The notes below the pieces were generated by a model, which was given only the letters and a program-made list of their open reading frames with translations, searched no databases and had not been told where the DNA came from. DNA of 5,938 nt, taken from positions 1 to 5,938 of the forward strand of contig WRHT01000097.1 in NCBI GenBank assembly GCA_009783115.1, written 5' to 3'. How positions within the stretch are numbered: the first letter of the stretch is position 1; every line of letters begins with the position of its first letter. Source of the stretch: Desulfovibrionaceae bacterium (GTDB taxonomy: Bacteria > Desulfobacterota > Desulfovibrionia > Desulfovibrionales > Desulfovibrionaceae). The translations under genes and the position numbers were made by a program. Of the stretch, positions 5,300 to 5,938 are shown piece by piece.

Positions 5300-5938
5300 T
5301 GCTTGCCACTCTGTTGTTCATGCCGGCTGCGGCGGGCCTCTTCATGCTGCTCGTGTCCGCTGATGCTTTGCGGCGCGCATTGCTGGCGGCCACGGCCGCT
5401 GTCCACCTTGCGCTGGTGGGCGCGTGTTTTGTGCATCCTCCGGCGCCTCTCGGCATTCTTGACCAGGATGTATTGGGCCTTATGTTTTTAAGCCTGTCCA
5501 GCCTGCTGTTTTTCATGGTCTCTCTGTATGCCGTGGGTTATCTGCGCGATAACGAGTCCTCCACCAATTTTTCGGAGCGGCGTTTCTGCGCCTACCTATG
5601 CTTTTTCCTCTCCGCCATGACCCTGGTCGCCAGTACGCGGCATCTGGATGTGCTGTGGCTGGGCGTTGGGTTCACGACCCTGGCCACCGCGCCGCTTATC
5701 TGTTTCCACAGGCACCGGCGCTCCCTGGAAGCCACCTGGAAATACCTGATGATCTGCTCGGTGGGCATCGCCCTGGCGCTCCTGGGCCATATCCTGTTGT
5801 CTTTCGCCTTCCATGTTCCGGGCCTCCCCGGCTCCCTCCACCTTCCGGACCTCGTCCTGGCGGCGCCGCGGGCCCAGGCGCCCTGGCTCAAGGCCGCTTT
5901 CATCTTCATCCTGGTGGGCTATGGCGTCAAAATGGGCC
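5299..5938 (+). CDS. hyfF: Hydrogenase-4 subunit F-like protein, 5' part
   Basis: The frame runs from ATG 5299 (or ATG 5296) to the right edge without a stop, giving 213 residues of a protein that is normally about 480-530 long. It is a NuoL/M/N-MrpD-type antiporter-like subunit of the HyfF branch. Recognisable stretches are LGLMFLSLSSLLFFMVSLYAVGYL as helix 3 (in parts, 59-82), TTLATAPLICFHRHRRSLEA (126-145), TWKYLMICSVGIALALLG (146-163) and FILVGYGVKMG (203-213). The last holds the TM7 lysine (Lys211). In relatives, the helix just before TTLATA carries a Glu (as in E. coli IEATTL). Here the residue is Gly124 (codon GGG, 5668-5670), so the key TM5 acid seems missing. The gene overlaps the hyfE stop by one base (TGATG), showing tight coupling. 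It should be the distal pump of the membrane arm; hydrogenase or related soluble-arm genes are expected next, outside the window. Confidence 0.9.
   Translation, partial: MLATLLFMPAAAGLFMLLVSADALRRALLAATAAVHLALVGACFVHPPAPLGILDQDVLGLMFLSLSSLLFFMVSLYAVGYLRDNESSTNFSERRFCAYLCFFLSAMTLVASTRHLDVLWLGVGFTTLATAPLICFHRHRRSLEATWKYLMICSVGIALALLGHILLSFAFHVPGLPGSLHLPDLVLAAPRAQAPWLKAAFIFILVGYGVKMG

Noticed and set aside
1..5938. CRISPR array, insertion sequence or defence system
   Set aside because: No regularly spaced repeats, terminal inverted repeats, transposase or nuclease motifs were seen on either strand.

Overview
The window looks like a chromosomal piece of a GC-rich, Gram-negative, anaerobic bacterium. 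The most likely group is a Desulfovibrio-type deltaproteobacterium (Desulfobacterota). This rests on the GC-rich sequence, a cell-envelope pair (TPR protein plus SPOR protein), and an operon for the membrane arm of a group 4 (Hyf/Hyc/Ech-type) energy-converting hydrogenase or a close relative. The taxon is inferred from style and gene content, not from a marker gene. All genes found are on the + strand.

Region 1 (2-1436) holds the 3' end of a tetratricopeptide-repeat gene, then a membrane-anchored protein with a long Pro/Ala/Lys linker and a C-terminal SPOR (peptidoglycan-binding) domain. They are 25 bases apart and probably co-transcribed. Region 2 (1437-1724) holds a good sigma70-like promoter, a complete tRNA-Gly with anticodon CCC and an encoded CCA end, and a 19-bp RNA-type hairpin in the leader of the next operon.

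Region 3 (1725 to the window end) is a tightly packed operon, hyfB-hyfC-hyfE-hyfF. HyfB and HyfF are antiporter-like subunits (NuoL/M/N, MrpA/D family), HyfC is the NuoH-like membrane anchor, and HyfE is a NuoK/MrpC-like subunit. Together they would form the ion-translocating membrane arm that couples electron transfer in a soluble arm (normally a [NiFe] hydrogenase large subunit, a small subunit and ferredoxin-like proteins) to H+ or Na+ movement. The soluble arm genes are not in the window, so a true hydrogenase cannot be told from a hydrogenase-related (Ehr-type) complex. The hyfF gene runs off the right edge.

Three points deserve attention. HyfF appears to have Gly where antiporter-like subunits have the conserved TM5 glutamate. 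A long leader hairpin upstream of hyfB pairs only as + strand RNA. The gene order lacks hyfD, and no hyfA lies in front of hyfB.
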